Shown here piece by piece: positions 18,836-27,055 of a stretch of DNA of 64,000 nt. A program made the translations under genes and the position numbers. Under the pieces are notes generated by a model that saw only the letters and a program-made list of their open reading frames with translations, was not told the DNA's origin and ran no database searches. The stretch comes from Lawsonella sp012842085 (GTDB lineage Bacteria > Actinomycetota > Actinomycetes > Mycobacteriales > Mycobacteriaceae): contig DAINXV010000001.1 of NCBI GenBank assembly GCA_036749735.1, positions 894,167-958,166 on the forward strand. Reading direction: 5' to 3'. Each line of letters opens with the position of its first letter. Position 1 is the stretch's first letter.

Positions 18836-20053
18836 ATGATAATTGCGTGGAATGGTGCCACCGGAGTGGTGGGCACAACCGCAGTGAACTATCTGCTGCG
18901 CCGCCTCACCACCGCCAGCATCATTGGCAGCGGTGCACTCGCGTCCGGCGTCACCAGCATTGAGCTCCGCCTCATCGGCCGTTCTGCGGATCGTCTCAAC
19001 GCGCTTGCCGCACAGGTGAGAGCCGACTACCCGCAGATCACCGTCACCCCCTACCCGGAGTGTTTCTCCGACGCCCACACCGACCCTGCTGCCTGGCCGG
19101 GAAACCCCCTCGCCGAAGCAGATATTTTCGTCAACACAGCCGGCCCGGGCTACAAACTCGCCCCCATTTTTGCAGGCTACTGTGCCCGAACCGGCATCCC
19201 CTATGTGGATCCCGCCGGTGACCCAACAATCCTGCACCAGTTAACCGACCAACTCGCGGCTGCTGGTGTGCAGGTTACGGTCCCGCTGGTGCTGGGTGCC
19301 GGGATTCAGCCGGGGCTTTCCGGCGTGCTGGTGCGCGCCCTCGCCGAGAAGGCGGGTGACGGGGGAGTGGTCACCATCTACGCCGGTGGTGCCCAACCAA
19401 CCACGCCTGCTGCTGTGGAGGAGTTTGTGGAATCAGTCAACAGTGGCATGCGCTGGGCTGGCATGCAATGGGTGGACGGCACGCACGTCCCCACCCAGCT
19501 GGGCGAAGCAGAACTAGCTGCTGCAGCGGCCGAGTTTTCCGCCACGGCCACCGCCCACCCCCACTGCGACCTGGAGATTGCTCGCGCTGCTGCGAAAGTC
19601 CCCCACAGGAGCATCACCGTCCAGTGGAACAACATTAATGACGCCTCCCACACGCAGGTGGAGATCCAAAAGCTAATGGTTGGCAGCAGCACTCTCGAAA
19701 AAGTTTTGGAGGCTGCCGAAATGGATGACTTTGGGCGCAAGCACTACTTCCGGATGGAAGGAACTGCCGTCACCAGCTCCGGCGACATCTGGCGCACCAC
19801 CTTGAACTGCACCGACTCTTTCCTGGTCACCGCATCGGTTACCGCCCAAGCCGCCCAGGCGATCCTCGCCCCACCTACGTCTGATGCGCTAGCTGCGCCA
19901 TCCGCGCTACCCGTCGGTTTGGCGATGCCCTGCGACCTGGACGTTGCCTACGACTGGTGGCACGGGGTTATGGATGATCCCGCCGGCACCTACGCCCCCG
20001 CCATCCACCTGCTCGACAATTCTGACAACTGCGATGAAGAAGGAGAACTGTAA
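18836..20053 (+). CDS. Saccharopine dehydrogenase-like NAD(P)-dependent oxidoreductase
   Basis: 405 aa, with GGAGG upstream of the ATG and only 3 bases after the NRPS stop. The N-terminus is a Rossmann fold (NGATGVVG) followed by IGRSADRLNAL, NTAGPGY and PYVDPAGDP, typical of the saccharopine dehydrogenase NADP-binding family. The C-terminal half is less conserved and I see no catalytic signature. Its place between the NRPS genes and the thiazolinyl imide reductase implies tailoring of the peptide (a redox step on a heterocycle or thioester), but the substrate is unknown. It overlaps the next gene by one base (TAATG). Confidence 0.75.
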   Translation: MIIAWNGATGVVGTTAVNYLLRRLTTASIIGSGALASGVTSIELRLIGRSADRLNALAAQVRADYPQITVTPYPECFSDAHTDPAAWPGNPLAEADIFVNTAGPGYKLAPIFAGYCARTGIPYVDPAGDPTILHQLTDQLAAAGVQVTVPLVLGAGIQPGLSGVLVRALAEKAGDGGVVTIYAGGAQPTTPAAVEEFVESVNSGMRWAGMQWVDGTHVPTQLGEAELAAAAAEFSATATAHPHCDLEIARAAAKVPHRSITVQWNNINDASHTQVEIQKLMVGSSTLEKVLEAAEMDDFGRKHYFRMEGTAVTSSGDIWRTTLNCTDSFLVTASVTAQAAQAILAPPTSDALAAPSALPVGLAMPCDLDVAYDWWHGVMDDPAGTYAPAIHLLDNSDNCDEEGEL

Positions 20054-21168
20054 TGGCAGAACCATCCCCGCAACAATCGCACACTAAGCCCCGCGCACTA
20101 GTAGTTGGAAGTACTTTTGGAGCCCACTATGTGCGCGGCCTAGCCCACCCCGACAGCCCCCTCACCCTGGCCGGAATTGTGGGGCGCGGCTCCACCCGCT
20201 CACGGCAGATGGCAGCCGACGTCGGGGTGCCCTTCTACCCCCTCCCCGACGCCCCCACCATGGATGAATCCCTCGCGCAGGCGCAGCTACCGGAAGTGGA
20301 TGTGGCGTGCGTGGTGGTGCGTTCCGCTATTTCTGGCGGCCCGGGAGACGACATAGTGAACGCATTCCTACGCCGGGGAACAACCGTCGTGCAGGAGCAT
20401 CCCGCCCACACCACATCCGTCATCGACCACCTTTTTACTGCCCGGAACGCGGCGTCTACCCACACCCCGCTCTATGCGTTGAACTCCTTCTATGTGAACC
20501 TGCCGACGGTGCAGAATTTCCTCCACTGTGTAGACCAAGTGCGGGAACAGTCCCAGGTGAAAGCTATCGAGGTGCGGGGGTCCATTCACATCCTCTACCC
20601 GGTGCTGGATATTGTTGCGCACCTGATGCCGGGACCCCTACCGCGGCTTTTGTTGCAGCAGGATATTCATATTGTGCAGCACCCGGCCCACCCCGAAGTG
20701 GTCAATGTGGCCATCGACTGGGACGGCACGCCCGTTGATATTCGGCTCTACAACCGCATCGCTCCGCAAGATCCAGACAACCATTCCCAGCCGCTGTTCA
20801 CCTGCATAGTGGAAACCACTGATGGGGAACTCTCCCTCGACCACGTGCACGCCCCCACCCGGTGGCAACCCCGCAGCCACTATGTGGACGGGCACATTAC
20901 TGCCGACCGCAACCAGTTAAGCAGTCACATCGTGGGCGACCCGCGCTACTCACAAGAACCCACCGCAGCGCAGATTTTCGATCAGCTCTGGCCCCTTGGT
21001 GTGCAGCGCCAGCTGTCCCACGTGCTTGCAGCCACCATCCAACAGGAAGCCTTCGGACAGAAAGACCTTGCAGTGGTGCAGCTCTGGCAGGACATTGCCG
21101 GCCAACTCCCAGCCCCAGTGCCGATCGACTCGGTGCCACCTACTCCCATTGTTTTCGCCTCCCACTAA
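20053..21168 (+). CDS. Thiazolinyl imide reductase (Irp3/YbtU/PchG family)
   Basis: 371 aa. The GFO/IDH/MocA-like N-terminal nucleotide-binding fold (ALVVGSTFGAHYVRGL) and the segments VQEHPAHT, YALNSFYVNLP and IEVRGSIHILYPVLDI resemble the NADPH-dependent reductases that turn one thiazoline of yersiniabactin or pyochelin into a thiazolidine. The enzyme acts in the cytoplasm on PCP-bound intermediates. Its presence in this operon, with Cy domains and Cys-specific A domains, is strong evidence that the product contains at least one thiazolidine ring. Confidence 0.85.
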   Translation: MAEPSPQQSHTKPRALVVGSTFGAHYVRGLAHPDSPLTLAGIVGRGSTRSRQMAADVGVPFYPLPDAPTMDESLAQAQLPEVDVACVVVRSAISGGPGDDIVNAFLRRGTTVVQEHPAHTTSVIDHLFTARNAASTHTPLYALNSFYVNLPTVQNFLHCVDQVREQSQVKAIEVRGSIHILYPVLDIVAHLMPGPLPRLLLQQDIHIVQHPAHPEVVNVAIDWDGTPVDIRLYNRIAPQDPDNHSQPLFTCIVETTDGELSLDHVHAPTRWQPRSHYVDGHITADRNQLSSHIVGDPRYSQEPTAAQIFDQLWPLGVQRQLSHVLAATIQQEAFGQKDLAVVQLWQDIAGQLPAPVPIDSVPPTPIVFASH

Positions 21169-21176
21169 GGACCCCC

Positions 21177-22007
21177 ATGCCCGCACTATCTGAATTGTTT
21201 CCCGCACCGACCACACCCGCCGTGCAGAATGTTGCGCCGGGCCGCCAGCCGTCGGCAACACCCGACCCGGTTTTTGTGTTTCCGCACGCCGGGGGTAGCC
21301 CGCGTTTCTTCCATGCGTGGCGGCCGTACTGGCAGTCCGGAGCAGTGTGGGGTGTTACCTACCCGGGGAGGGATGCGCGAATGGGGGAACCGGCCGCGGC
21401 CTCCATCCAAGAAATGGCAGCTGATATTGCCCGCGAGTGTGTGCAGCTCGTTAAAGCCGGCAAAATCCGTCACCGGCTGCGACTTTTTGGCCACTCCATG
21501 GGGGCGCTGGTCGCCTACGAGGTGGCGCAATGGTTGCAGCGGTACCGAGCCACGTGGGATCCAGATCGGCGGGTGACGGTGCAGCTAATGGTTAGTGGGC
21601 ACAACTCGCCGGAGATTGCGCTGCCGCCCACCTATGTGAACGTGCACGATAAACCAGATGCCGAATTGGTGGGGGAGTTGACGCGGGTGGATCCGCGCAA
21701 TGCAGAGATTTTCGCTATACCCGAATTGGCGCAGTTGCTGTTGCCCTATACGCGGGAAGACTACCGACTGGTGGAGACGTACCGGCATGTGGGGGAGGGG
21801 CTTCCTATTGATGAAGTGTTAGTTTTGGCCGGTTCGCGGGACCCGGATTGTTTCCGAGCAGGACTGCAGGGCTGGCAACGGTACGCCACACGGTGGCTAG
21901 GTATTCATACTTTTCCGGGCGGGCATTTTTACTTGGCGGAGTCGCCCGAAGTAGTGCCGGAACTAGTGCTGTCGGTCACTTCTTTATATGTGAAGCAATG
22001 CACCTAG
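21177..22007 (+). CDS. Type II thioesterase
   Basis: 276 aa from the ATG at 21177, which has AAGG upstream and lies 8 bases after the previous stop. The longer upstream frame overlaps the reductase and is not needed. FPHAGGS and GHSMGALVAYEVA are classic type II thioesterase motifs, with a late acidic residue (LAGSRDPD) and His (FPGGHFYL). It corresponds to YbtT/Irp4-type proofreading enzymes that clear misprimed carrier domains. It is the last gene of the biosynthetic unit; a short hairpin (22011-22024) follows. Confidence 0.85.
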   Translation: MPALSELFPAPTTPAVQNVAPGRQPSATPDPVFVFPHAGGSPRFFHAWRPYWQSGAVWGVTYPGRDARMGEPAAASIQEMAADIARECVQLVKAGKIRHRLRLFGHSMGALVAYEVAQWLQRYRATWDPDRRVTVQLMVSGHNSPEIALPPTYVNVHDKPDAELVGELTRVDPRNAEIFAIPELAQLLLPYTREDYRLVETYRHVGEGLPIDEVLVLAGSRDPDCFRAGLQGWQRYATRWLGIHTFPGGHFYLAESPEVVPELVLSVTSLYVKQCT

Positions 22008-22010
22008 ACC

Positions 22011-22024
22011 CCTGATAGATCAGG
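22011..22024 (+). terminator. Weak hairpin after the biosynthetic operon
   Basis: CCTGAT-AG-ATCAGG is a perfect short inverted repeat just after the thioesterase stop, followed by CTATTT. It is too short to be a confident terminator. Confidence 0.3.
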
Positions 22025-22057
22025 CTATTTGAAAGATATTTTACTGTTTAATTTCGT

Positions 22058-22086
22058 TTGCTTATAGGGAGGTTAGTGAGTGTAGA
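22058..22086 (+). promoter_or_regulatory. Predicted promoter of the ABC transporter pair
   Basis: TTGCTT and TGTAGA spaced by 17 bases, about 105 bases before the chosen ATG and directly upstream of an iron-box (22092-22110). The geometry repeats that of the NRPS promoter. Confidence 0.4.
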
Positions 22087-22091
22087 CTTAG

Positions 22092-22110
22092 CTAAGTAAG
22101 GCAACCCTAA
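22092..22110 (+). promoter_or_regulatory. DtxR/IdeR-type iron box
   Basis: CTAAGTAAGGCAACCCTAA matches the IdeR consensus TTAGGTTAGGCTAACCTAA at 14 of 19 positions. It lies just downstream of a predicted promoter and ahead of the transporter genes, so transporter expression is probably iron-repressed together with the biosynthetic operon. Confidence 0.65.
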
Positions 22111-22191
22111 CCATACATAAATATGCATTCAAAGGGTTACCCATGCGGATCACATAACCCCATAATGGCAGCCTCAACAAAAAGAGAATCA

Positions 22192-23964
22192 ATGACTGAA
22201 AATAACGCGCAGACCACACCCAAGGTCCTAGGTCGCATACTGCGACCCGTCGCGGGACGCACCACTTTAGGTATCGTCTTCGAACTCATCGGAGCTGCGT
22301 CCACCATCATCCCCTTCATCGCCCTCACCCAACTGGCGCACCTGCTAGTTGGCGCAGTCCGCACCAACACCCCAGTGGATAGCGGCGCCGCCATGCGCGG
22401 AGTGTTCCTCTTCCTCTTCGGCATCGGTATGCAGCTCGGATTCACCGCATTGGCGCTCCTCGTCACCCACTTTGCGGACGTGGATCTGCAAGCCAAAATC
22501 CGAATCCAACTCGCCAACAAAATGGGACGCCTGCCCCTCGGCTGGTTCGACGACAACTCCTCCGGCAGGGTTCGACACCTCGTCTCCAATGATGTGGAAA
22601 CCCTCCACCAACTCGTCGCCCACTCCATTGTGGAAACCATCGCCGCCGTCGTCACCCCCCTGGTTGGTGCCGGATACGCCTTCTACCTGGACTGGCGCCT
22701 CGGCATTATTAGCCTCCTGCCCATCTTCGGATACATGGTGGTGTACGGCATTCTTTCCGCCAAGTGCGAAAAAGACATGATGTCCCAGATCGCCGCAGGC
22801 CTCGCCGTCATCTCCACCGCCATCGTGGAATACGTCAACGGCATGAGCGTCCTCAAAATCTTTGGACAAACCGGCCAAGGCTTCCACCGCTTCAGCGACG
22901 CCTCCAAAAACTTCCGGAAGCGCTTCCGCGACCTCGTCGGCCCGGCCATGACCGCCAACGCCTTTGCCACCAACTTCCTCCTGCTCACCACCTCCGGTTT
23001 CCTGGTGCTCGGATTCGGTACCTGGTTCGTAAGAGCAGGGTGGACTGATCCCATCAACGTACTGATCGTTCTCATCATTGCGATGACGCTCCCCTCCACC
23101 GTCTACACTGTGGCCACCGCTCACACTGCGATAAGAGACGCCATGTCCGCCGCCGGACGGGTGGTTGCTCTGCTGGATGAGGAAGAACTTATCCAGCCGG
23201 ATGCCGCCACCGCCCAAGTTCCCGCAGACAACTCAGTGAGCTTCCAGAACGTCACCTTCGCCTACCACGAAGGGCGCAGCGTCATCCACGATGTGAGCTT
23301 CAACCTGCCCGCCGGTTCCATCACCGCGCTCGTCGGCCCCTCCGGTGCCGGCAAATCCACTCTCGGCACTCTGCTGCCCCGTTTCCGCGACATTACTGCC
23401 GGATCGATCAAAATCGGCGGCGTGGATCTGCGGGAGATGACCCCCGACACCCTCTACGACACTGTCGGAATCGTGTTGCAGGATGTGCAACTGCTGAAGA
23501 TGAGCATCCGGGACAATATTGCCCTCGGCAACCCGGACGCCACCGACGCGGAAATTATGGACGCCGCCAAAGTGGCCTGCATCCACGATCGCATCATGGA
23601 GTTCGAGCACGGATACGACACCATTGTGGGAGTTGACGCCATGCTCTCCGGCGGGGAAGCACAACGCGTCTCCATCGCCCGCACCATCCTCTCCGACACC
23701 CCCGTCCTGGTGTTGGATGAAGCCACCTCCGCCACCGACCCCGAGTCGGAAGCCGACATTCAGAAGGCACTCAGCCACCTGATCGCCGGCCGCACCGTGC
23801 TGGTCATTGCCCACCGCCTCACCACCATCACCGAAGTCGACAACATCATCGTCCTCGACCAAGGAGAAATCGTGGAAACCGGCACCCACCAGGAACTTCT
23901 CCAACAAGATGGGCTCTACGCCGGTCTGTGGAAAAACCAAAGCCTCCAGGAGGTAGGGGCATGA
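22192..23964 (+). CDS. ABC exporter-fold half-transporter (YbtP/IrtA-like)
   Basis: 590 aa from the ATG at 22192, chosen because AAAGAGAA precedes it; an in-frame ATG at 22123 is possible but has no clear ribosome site. About six TM helices (residues ~20-310) are followed by an ABC ATPase: Walker A GPSGAGKST, signature LSGGEAQR, Walker B VLVLDEATS, and H-loop IAHRL. Such fused permease-ATPase subunits paired next to thiazoline NRPS genes are YbtP/YbtQ-like, which import the ferric complex despite the exporter fold; IrtA/IrtB act similarly. It lacks the extra siderophore-reductase domain of mycobacterial IrtA. The stop overlaps the next start (ATGA). Confidence 0.85.
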   Translation: MTENNAQTTPKVLGRILRPVAGRTTLGIVFELIGAASTIIPFIALTQLAHLLVGAVRTNTPVDSGAAMRGVFLFLFGIGMQLGFTALALLVTHFADVDLQAKIRIQLANKMGRLPLGWFDDNSSGRVRHLVSNDVETLHQLVAHSIVETIAAVVTPLVGAGYAFYLDWRLGIISLLPIFGYMVVYGILSAKCEKDMMSQIAAGLAVISTAIVEYVNGMSVLKIFGQTGQGFHRFSDASKNFRKRFRDLVGPAMTANAFATNFLLLTTSGFLVLGFGTWFVRAGWTDPINVLIVLIIAMTLPSTVYTVATAHTAIRDAMSAAGRVVALLDEEELIQPDAATAQVPADNSVSFQNVTFAYHEGRSVIHDVSFNLPAGSITALVGPSGAGKSTLGTLLPRFRDITAGSIKIGGVDLREMTPDTLYDTVGIVLQDVQLLKMSIRDNIALGNPDATDAEIMDAAKVACIHDRIMEFEHGYDTIVGVDAMLSGGEAQRVSIARTILSDTPVLVLDEATSATDPESEADIQKALSHLIAGRTVLVIAHRLTTITEVDNIIVLDQGEIVETGTHQELLQQDGLYAGLWKNQSLQEVGA

Positions 23965-25730
23965 TTAAGGAACTCGTCGCCATCGGCGGCACCACCAAAG
24001 AACAAAAAGCCATCAGCCGCCCCTTCCACAACTTCATTGGGCTGGCCGTCACCAACGCCATCCTGCAGGGTGTCGTCCTGGCCGCCATGATCCCCGCACT
24101 CATCTACCTGCTGCGGGGAGACTCCAGCAACACCAACCTGTGGCTGGGAGTTTTCGGGCTGGGCACCGTTGCCACCATGGTGCTCAGCACCATCACCAAC
24201 AAGCGCGCTTTCGACTCGACGATGGTCATCATCGACGCCATGCATACGCGCCTCGGTGAGAAACTCATCAAACTACCGCTCGGTTGGTTCAACGCCGACA
24301 CCACTGGCCGCGCCAGCCACCTCGCCGTGAAAGGCACCATGTTTGTGGCGACCGCCGCCATGGACATTATGGTGCCGCTCATCAGCAATGGCATCACCCC
24401 GGTGGTGCTGGTGTTTGTGGCCCTCGCCTTCGACTGGCGTATCGGCCTGGTGCTCCTCATTGGCGCACCCATTGTGTTCGGCTCCTCCAAACTCGCCATG
24501 CACCTCAACCAGAAGGCCAACAAAGCCCTCCATGGTGCCCGCATCGGTACCGACACTCGCCTACTGGAATTCGGCCGCGCCCAGGTGTCCCTCCGCGCCG
24601 CCGGCATCTCCGGCACCGAATACCAGCCACTCGCCGACGCCATAGAAACACAACGCAACGCCGCCCGCCGCGCCATGTGGAGCTCCGTCATCAGTATGCT
24701 GCTGCAAAACTTTGTGGTGCAGTTAGTCTTCGGTGTTGCCGTCACTGTCGGCATCTACCTGGTCATTACCCCCGGAGCCGGGGCAGACCCGGTGCGCACC
24801 ATCGCGATTATTGGGCTCATCAGCCAGTTCGTTAAACCCCTGCAGGTTATTGCCGAATTCGGCACCACCCTGCGAACCACCGAAAATGAACTGGCCGATA
24901 TTGCCGAAATCCTCGACATGGAGCCGCTCCAGGAGCCAGACGCCGCCGATGCCGCCGCTGTTCCCGACGACCCGGCGGAGCTGGATATTGCCGTGGAGGA
25001 CGTCCACTTCCAGTACCGGGACGACCTTCCGGAAGTCCTCTCCGGGGCCAGCTTCACCCTGCCGGCCGGCTCCCTCACGGCGCTGATCGGCTCCTCTGGT
25101 AGTGGCAAAACCACCGTCACCCGCCTTATTGCCCGCTTCTGGGACGTCACCCGGGGCGCCATCAAGATCGCCGGCCACGACATTCGCGACTACACCACCG
25201 CCGACCTGATGAGCATGCTGTCGCTGGTTTTCCAGGACATTTACCTGTTTGACGACACCCTGGAAGCCAACATCGCCTACGGCAACCCCGCCGCCAGCCC
25301 CGCTGAAATCCGGGCGGCTGCGGAACGAGCCGGCGTCACCGAAATTGCGCAGCGCCTCCCCGACGGGTGGGACAGCCGCGTCGGTGAAGGTGGCCGCATG
25401 CTGTCGGGTGGGGAACGCCAACGCGTCTCCATTGCCCGCGCACTCCTCAAAAAGGCCCCCATTGTGCTGTTCGACGAGGCCACCGCCTCGCTGGACGCCA
25501 ACATGGAGAAAACCGTTCAGGACTCCATTGCTGAACTATCCGAAACCTCCACTGTGCTGGTCATCGCGCACCAGCTTTCCACCGTGCAGCACGCCGACAA
25601 TATTGTGGTGCTGCACGCCGGAACAGTGGCCGAGCAAGGAACCCACCAGGAGCTCATGCAGCAAGACGGCCGGTATGCCGACTTCTGGCGCTGCCGCGAC
25701 GCCGCCCACGGCTGGGTTCTCACCAACTAA
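23961..25730 (+). CDS. ABC exporter-fold half-transporter (YbtQ/IrtB-like)
   Basis: 589 aa from the ATG at 23961 (AGGAGGTAGGGGC upstream), overlapping the previous stop by 4 bases; this tight coupling suggests a heterodimer. TM segments occupy the first ~310 residues. The nucleotide-binding domain has Walker A GSSGSGKTT, signature LSGGERQR, Walker B IVLFDEATA, and H-loop IAHQL. Substrate and direction (metallophore export or metal-complex import) cannot be decided from sequence. Iron-box control and the adjacency argue for the cluster's own product. Confidence 0.85.
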   Translation: MIKELVAIGGTTKEQKAISRPFHNFIGLAVTNAILQGVVLAAMIPALIYLLRGDSSNTNLWLGVFGLGTVATMVLSTITNKRAFDSTMVIIDAMHTRLGEKLIKLPLGWFNADTTGRASHLAVKGTMFVATAAMDIMVPLISNGITPVVLVFVALAFDWRIGLVLLIGAPIVFGSSKLAMHLNQKANKALHGARIGTDTRLLEFGRAQVSLRAAGISGTEYQPLADAIETQRNAARRAMWSSVISMLLQNFVVQLVFGVAVTVGIYLVITPGAGADPVRTIAIIGLISQFVKPLQVIAEFGTTLRTTENELADIAEILDMEPLQEPDAADAAAVPDDPAELDIAVEDVHFQYRDDLPEVLSGASFTLPAGSLTALIGSSGSGKTTVTRLIARFWDVTRGAIKIAGHDIRDYTTADLMSMLSLVFQDIYLFDDTLEANIAYGNPAASPAEIRAAAERAGVTEIAQRLPDGWDSRVGEGGRMLSGGERQRVSIARALLKKAPIVLFDEATASLDANMEKTVQDSIAELSETSTVLVIAHQLSTVQHADNIVVLHAGTVAEQGTHQELMQQDGRYADFWRCRDAAHGWVLTN

Positions 25731-25772
25731 CTGAATAGAAAACCATTCCCCCAACTCTCAAAGGAGAAAACC

Positions 25773-26243
25773 ATGACATCCCGCACCAGCTTCCGCACTC
25801 GTGCCACGGCCCTGGCCCTTGCTGCCGTCACCGCCGTGTCGCTCAGCGCCGCGCCCGCCGCCCACGCCGCCCCCTTCAAGGTCACCGGCAACAACCCCAC
25901 CCTGCAGGACTGGACCGCCCAGATGAAGTACCTGCTGAGTGACAAGGCCACCGACGAGGGCATCGCCCTCAACCTGGAGGCCGGCAAGAAGGGTGTTAGC
26001 GCCGCCAAGTTCTTCCGCTCCACCGGCAAGCGCAACCCCAACTGGTGGTGGAAGTTCGTCGGCCCCACCTCCACCAAGGGCAACATCTCCACCGCCTACT
26101 TCTACCAGGGCGCACCCGGATACCCGACCGTCAAGAAGCCGTCCAAGTGGAAGAAGATCAACGGCAACTGGCGCATCTCCAACGAAACCCTGTGCCACTA
26201 CATCGGCATCTACAAGCTCGGCAAGCAGTCCTTCTGCCAGTAG
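25773..26243 (+). CDS. Small secreted protein, possibly MTB12-like
   Basis: 156 aa, very good Shine-Dalgarno (AAAGGAGAAAACC). Residues 1-31 are a clear Sec signal peptide (ALAAVTAVSLSAAPAAHA). The mature ~125 residues are basic and rich in Trp/Tyr/Lys, with WWWKF, a KWKKINGNWRIS stretch and two late cysteines. The layout (secreted, helical first half, beta-like end reading NGNWRIS) recalls low-molecular-weight antigen MTB12 proteins of mycobacteria, but this is a weak resemblance. Codons are almost uniformly the C/G-ending kind (AAG, ACC, GGC), suggesting high expression. It lies 42 bp after the metallophore transporter. Confidence 0.7.
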   Translation: MTSRTSFRTRATALALAAVTAVSLSAAPAAHAAPFKVTGNNPTLQDWTAQMKYLLSDKATDEGIALNLEAGKKGVSAAKFFRSTGKRNPNWWWKFVGPTSTKGNISTAYFYQGAPGYPTVKKPSKWKKINGNWRISNETLCHYIGIYKLGKQSFCQ

Positions 26244-26278
26244 CAGTACCCACCTCACCCAAAGAATCCTTATCTCTC

Positions 26279-27055
26279 ATGATTACTCTGGACCGTTTAA
26301 CCAAGCGTTATGCGGGCAAAGGCAAGAAAGGTGTTGCGCAGCAGGCGCTTCTCCCCATCTCGACCACTTTTCGGGATGGGGAGGTCACCTATTTGCTGGG
26401 ACCCAATGGCGCCGGAAAATCCACCCTTATCCGTCTCATCTCCGGCATTTCTGCCCCCACTTCCGGAACTGTCCTCATCGATGGGCAGGTACCCGGGCAT
26501 AGCTCGAGCCCCCTTTCCACATTGGGGGTGACGGTGGACGCCCAGGCTTTCCACCCCAAACACACCGCCCGCCAACACCTCACCTGGTTGAGCCGCGCCG
26601 GCGGTTTCGAGGTTTCACGAGTGGATGACATTCTTGCCATGGTGGGACTGAGCGGTGTTGCCAACGAGCGCATCAGCAGCTTCAGCCTCGGCATGAAGCA
26701 ACGCCTCTGCATTGGCGCCACTCTGATTGGCGACCCCACAAACATTGTTCTCGACGAGCCCCTCAACGGTCTCGATGTGGACGGCATAATGTGGGCGCGC
26801 AACCTTTTCCAGAAGTTCGCGGAGGAGGGGCGCTGTGTGGTGGTCTCCACCCATTTGCTCTCCGAAGTAGCCCGCACCGGCGACCACATCCTGGTGATGG
26901 GGCAGGGGAACGTTTTCGCCGACACCACCCTGGAGGACCTCATTGCGGGAGCACCCGGGGACACCGTCGCCGACCAGCTCGAAAACCGCTACGTCGAACT
27001 CACCAAGGATGCCGTCCGCTACGTGGCAGGAGGTGCCAACAATGCCGCACAGTAA
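26279..27055 (+). CDS. ABC transporter ATP-binding protein
   Basis: 258 aa from the ATG at 26279; a longer in-frame extension overlaps the secreted-protein gene and is unlikely. Walker A GPNGAGKST, a Q-loop region, a degenerate signature FSLGMKQR, Walker B IVLDEPLNGLD and H-loop STHLL define a typical ABC-2-type (DrrA/CcmA-like) ATPase. It overlaps the permease gene by 14 bases, so the two form one transporter. The substrate is unknown. Confidence 0.85.
   Translation: MITLDRLTKRYAGKGKKGVAQQALLPISTTFRDGEVTYLLGPNGAGKSTLIRLISGISAPTSGTVLIDGQVPGHSSSPLSTLGVTVDAQAFHPKHTARQHLTWLSRAGGFEVSRVDDILAMVGLSGVANERISSFSLGMKQRLCIGATLIGDPTNIVLDEPLNGLDVDGIMWARNLFQKFAEEGRCVVVSTHLLSEVARTGDHILVMGQGNVFADTTLEDLIAGAPGDTVADQLENRYVELTKDAVRYVAGGANNAAQ

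Noticed and set aside
20862..21176. Long upstream extension of the type II thioesterase
   Set aside because: It overlaps the reductase gene by ~300 bases and shows no thioesterase-like sequence before the ATG at 21177.
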